Positions 61,621 to 64,000 of a DNA stretch of 64,000 nucleotides are shown here, in pieces. The stretch lies in the NCBI GenBank assembly GCA_035582835.1, contig JAYKAV010000459.1:1-64000 (forward strand), read 5' to 3'. Both the position numbers and the translations under genes were made by a program. Each line of letters starts with the position of its first letter. Within the stretch, counting starts at the first letter, position 1. Origin of the DNA: Phoebastria nigripes. Lineage: Eukaryota > Chordata > Aves > Procellariiformes > Diomedeidae. A model generated the notes under the pieces. The model saw only the letters and a list, made by a program, of their open reading frames with translations. It did not search any database and was not told the origin of the DNA.

Positions 61621-64000
61621 GTTCAGGGAGGGTGGGAAAGTGGCTGAGAACTGGAAGACTTTGCAGCGTGCTCTGATCTCCCAGGGATTTTGGCTGGATG
61701 TCATCTCCTCGAGGAGCTCTGGCCACAGATGAGCACCCTCAGCCAAGAACATTTTGTCTCCGCGCCTCGCATGCTTCCCTCTTTTCTTCATTGCCGTGCA
61801 GTCCCGGGGGGCAATGTTGTCTTGGGGAATCACAAAGGGGCTGGCAGCTTTTCTGGCGGTCGGGTCCCGATCCGTGGGGAGTGTGAGGACAAAAGCCCAG
61901 GGCACAGGGATGCTCGGCAGGATGCAGGCAGCAGGGATGGGGGCAGCTCCAGATGACACAGACAGTTGCCAAGCTCAGGGCAGACGGCCTGCCAGCAGCC
62001 TCAAGGCCTTATAAAGAGCAGCTTTGGGAAGCAAGAGACATTCCTGGCAACTGCCCCACTATTAGAGGCAAAAGCTCCAGGGCAAAAATATCAAGCACAG
62101 TGTAAAGGGACTGGCCAGAGGTTTTAGCTGAAATTTGGACCTGTTGCAGTCAAAGCAATAAATTTTGGGTTCATAAAGAGGGGTCCAGATAGAGTCACCC
62201 CCTGGTGCAGTCCCACACCCCTCATCAGCGCAGGCACCTACAGAGGCTGTTTGCATCTCACAGGCTGGGGGTTGCCTCCATGCCCGGGGCTCAGGAAGGC
62301 CTCACCCGCTGCACGCAGGGCAGCACCACTTGGCAGCTTCTCTTAGCCAGCAGAGGTGAGCTATCATCCGTGCTGGTGATGGGTCATCATCCTTTGCTGG
62401 AAGTCTCCAAGCCCACGGTGGCACTTTGGCCATGCACCAAGCAGTACCCTCAGTCCCAAATGCGCATCTCCTAGAGACATTGCGGCACCAAAAGCATCCA
62501 CAATGGGTTTGCCCGCACTGAAAGGAGACACAAGAGGGAGGTACCGAGTGAAAGCGGGTCTATATCTCACCAAATCAGCTGGACTCAGTGCTGTTATCTG
62601 CAGGGGCCAGCAAAGGGGAGGGGAAAGGCAGAGGTTAGTGCCACATTAACCCTCCCCTGCTCATCTTCAACCTGCAGCTCATACCACAGCGGGGTCAGGC
62701 TCCTGTGGGCACCAGTGGTCTGGGAAAAGTGGCTTTTGCCCCATTTTGTGGATGCAAATGGAAAAGCCTGTAGAACAAAGGCTATTATTAATTCCCATCT
62801 GCTGAAAGGAGGCTGCAGCTGTTTTGAGAGGTTTTCCTGCAAGCTATGCAGATCTGCTCAGAATTTTAATGGTTGTTTACCAACCAAAGTATGCCATTGA
62901 AAGGGCAAGGCGTTTCCAAGCAAACAAGGTGTGAACGTCATTTCAGCCTGGAAATAAACCTCTTCTTTCTTGTGAATGTTTTTCTGGGCGAGCAAAGACG
63001 TTTTTGTATTTGCTTGTTTCAGTTTTCAGCTGTTCTTTTTTAACTCATCCTCTCCCATCTAAGAAGCATACAGAAGAAGAGATTCCTTGAAATATGCAAT
63101 GCATTTTTACACAGGCGAAAAGCCTTTTTAGGGGGAAAAAAACCCAAACATTCTCTCCGTGTGGTCTCTAAATGACTGAAAGAAAAGGGTAGCCCCACAA
63201 AACGCTGGTCCGCAGTTGAAGTAGTATGTGCAGCCCTGAAGAAAAACACAGCATACAAAAGATTAAAGAAGGGAAAAATGAAGAGGCTTTGTATTATTCT
63301 GGGGAATGACAAGACATATGGCAGACTTTTTATCTTATATTTTCTGCAGTGGCCATAAAATTCAAGAGGATTGTTATTGCTTAGAAATTAACATGTCTTT
63401 AGCCAAACTCTCTAGTGCATGTTATTTATATCAGGAATTAAGTCTCTGCAACCATGCCTGTGCTTTATGGCTGTGTATAACTATAAGCCCTGCTTCTGTG
63501 ATATTAATACATGCAGTTTCTCTGTGACATGTATATCACACATAGCTGAAAAGAGCACTAGAGAAATGCCTCAGATAGATACAAATAAACAAAGATTTTC
63601 CACTTCAATGCATTTGCAATCCAAGCTCTTTTTCTTTATCCCAGTGGACTTTGAACTGTCTGACCTGCAGAGGGTATTTACAGCTGAAATGACAGTCCCT
63701 GAACGCAGCCTAGCATTCCTGGTATCACTGCTGCAATTGGGGGTTGGGAAAGATCTACTAGCATCCACCATTTAGCCAAAAAGTGATGAGCATCCTGCAT
63801 TTAGAGAGTACTATGCCTGAGAAACTGAAAAGACAAGAGAGTTAAGTGGCGTAGTAAATGGTGGCCAGGAAATGACCAGGAAATTAATATAACATTGAGG
63901 CAGTGCTAAGGAGAGGAGGGTTGGACTGCCTGCTGCTATTCCATTGGGTCATGCAACTGAAAATATTAGTAAGAAAATTAAACTATTCATCTTTCACTAA
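61621..64000. other. Flank right of the CpG island
   Basis: The part to about 62640 stays moderately GC-rich, then the sequence returns to AT-rich DNA. I see no exon with convincing splice sites, no repeat and no RNA gene. If the island is a promoter firing rightward, its first intron would lie here. Confidence 0.4.

Noticed and set aside
61465..61640. Signal-peptide-like hydrophobic run (SLLLLLLVLV) in one plus-strand phase of the island
   Set aside because: An in-frame TGA lies directly upstream (61462-61464) and there is no ATG. It results from a CTG-rich stretch.
61234..61959. 241-codon minus-strand frame and 167-codon plus-strand frame across the CpG island
   Set aside because: GC-rich DNA has few stop codons, so long frames in several phases are expected. 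The translations are Pro/Gly/Arg/Ser-rich without any recognisable domain.
1..64000. CRISPR array, bacterial operons, integron or phage structures
   Set aside because: No spaced direct-repeat array, ribosome-binding sites or dense gene layout. The retroelement content shows a vertebrate genome.

Overview
This window looks like intergenic or intronic DNA from a bird nuclear genome, in a draft assembly. The DNA is AT-rich. The only coding-like sequence I recognise belongs to transposable elements. CR1-type LINE fragments recur in both orientations. There are three copies of endogenous-retrovirus LTRs of a kind I recognise from bird genomes, with no trace of mammalian L1 or Alu. About two dozen isolated 'n' calls and one 530-base N run mark it as assembled sequence. 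I could not confirm any protein-coding host gene. The longest open frames are either transposon sequence, translations of a purine repeat or of a GC-rich island, or about what chance gives in 64 kb.

Layout. At 1-1945 are two LTRs facing each other tail to tail. One is cut by the window edge (1-200, +). The other is a complete solo LTR (1368-1945, -) with a perfect 5-bp target-site duplication. From about 1.9 to 18.3 kb is mostly single-copy non-coding DNA. It holds a striking run of five perfect inverted repeats with clustered CAGAC motifs (5228-5402), a palindromic MITE-like relic near 9.0 kb and a CR1 tail (10724-11030). At about 18.36-19.79 kb is a long, very old CR1 in antisense, still readable as an ordered series of reverse-transcriptase landmarks. 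A CR1 tail (20463-20606), a 60-bp palindromic element (22140-22199) and another CR1 tail (25944-26002) follow. Then come an AT-rich block with back-to-back CCAAT boxes (26574-26583), a weak candidate terminal exon (26881-26966) and a compound pentanucleotide microsatellite (27829-27907).

At 32908-33857 is a younger CR1 with an open reverse-transcriptase frame; the assembly gap lies inside it. From 33.9 to 45.3 kb is single-copy DNA with MIR-like SINE relics. At 45315-46240 is a nested insertion: an LTR (45478-46087) sits inside an older CR1. From 46.2 to 61.2 kb come a 185-bp purine tract (48962-49146), AT-rich blocks that could be conserved non-coding elements, more SINE and CR1 relics and a perfect 18-bp palindrome (55759-55776). 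At about 61240-61620 is a clear CpG island with a GC box and an E2F-type site. It is the best candidate for a real promoter in the window. The last 2.4 kb is unremarkable.

No genes here can be shown to act together. The window reads as a gene-poor stretch whose structure comes from layers of retroelement insertion, with one CpG-island promoter candidate near its right end.
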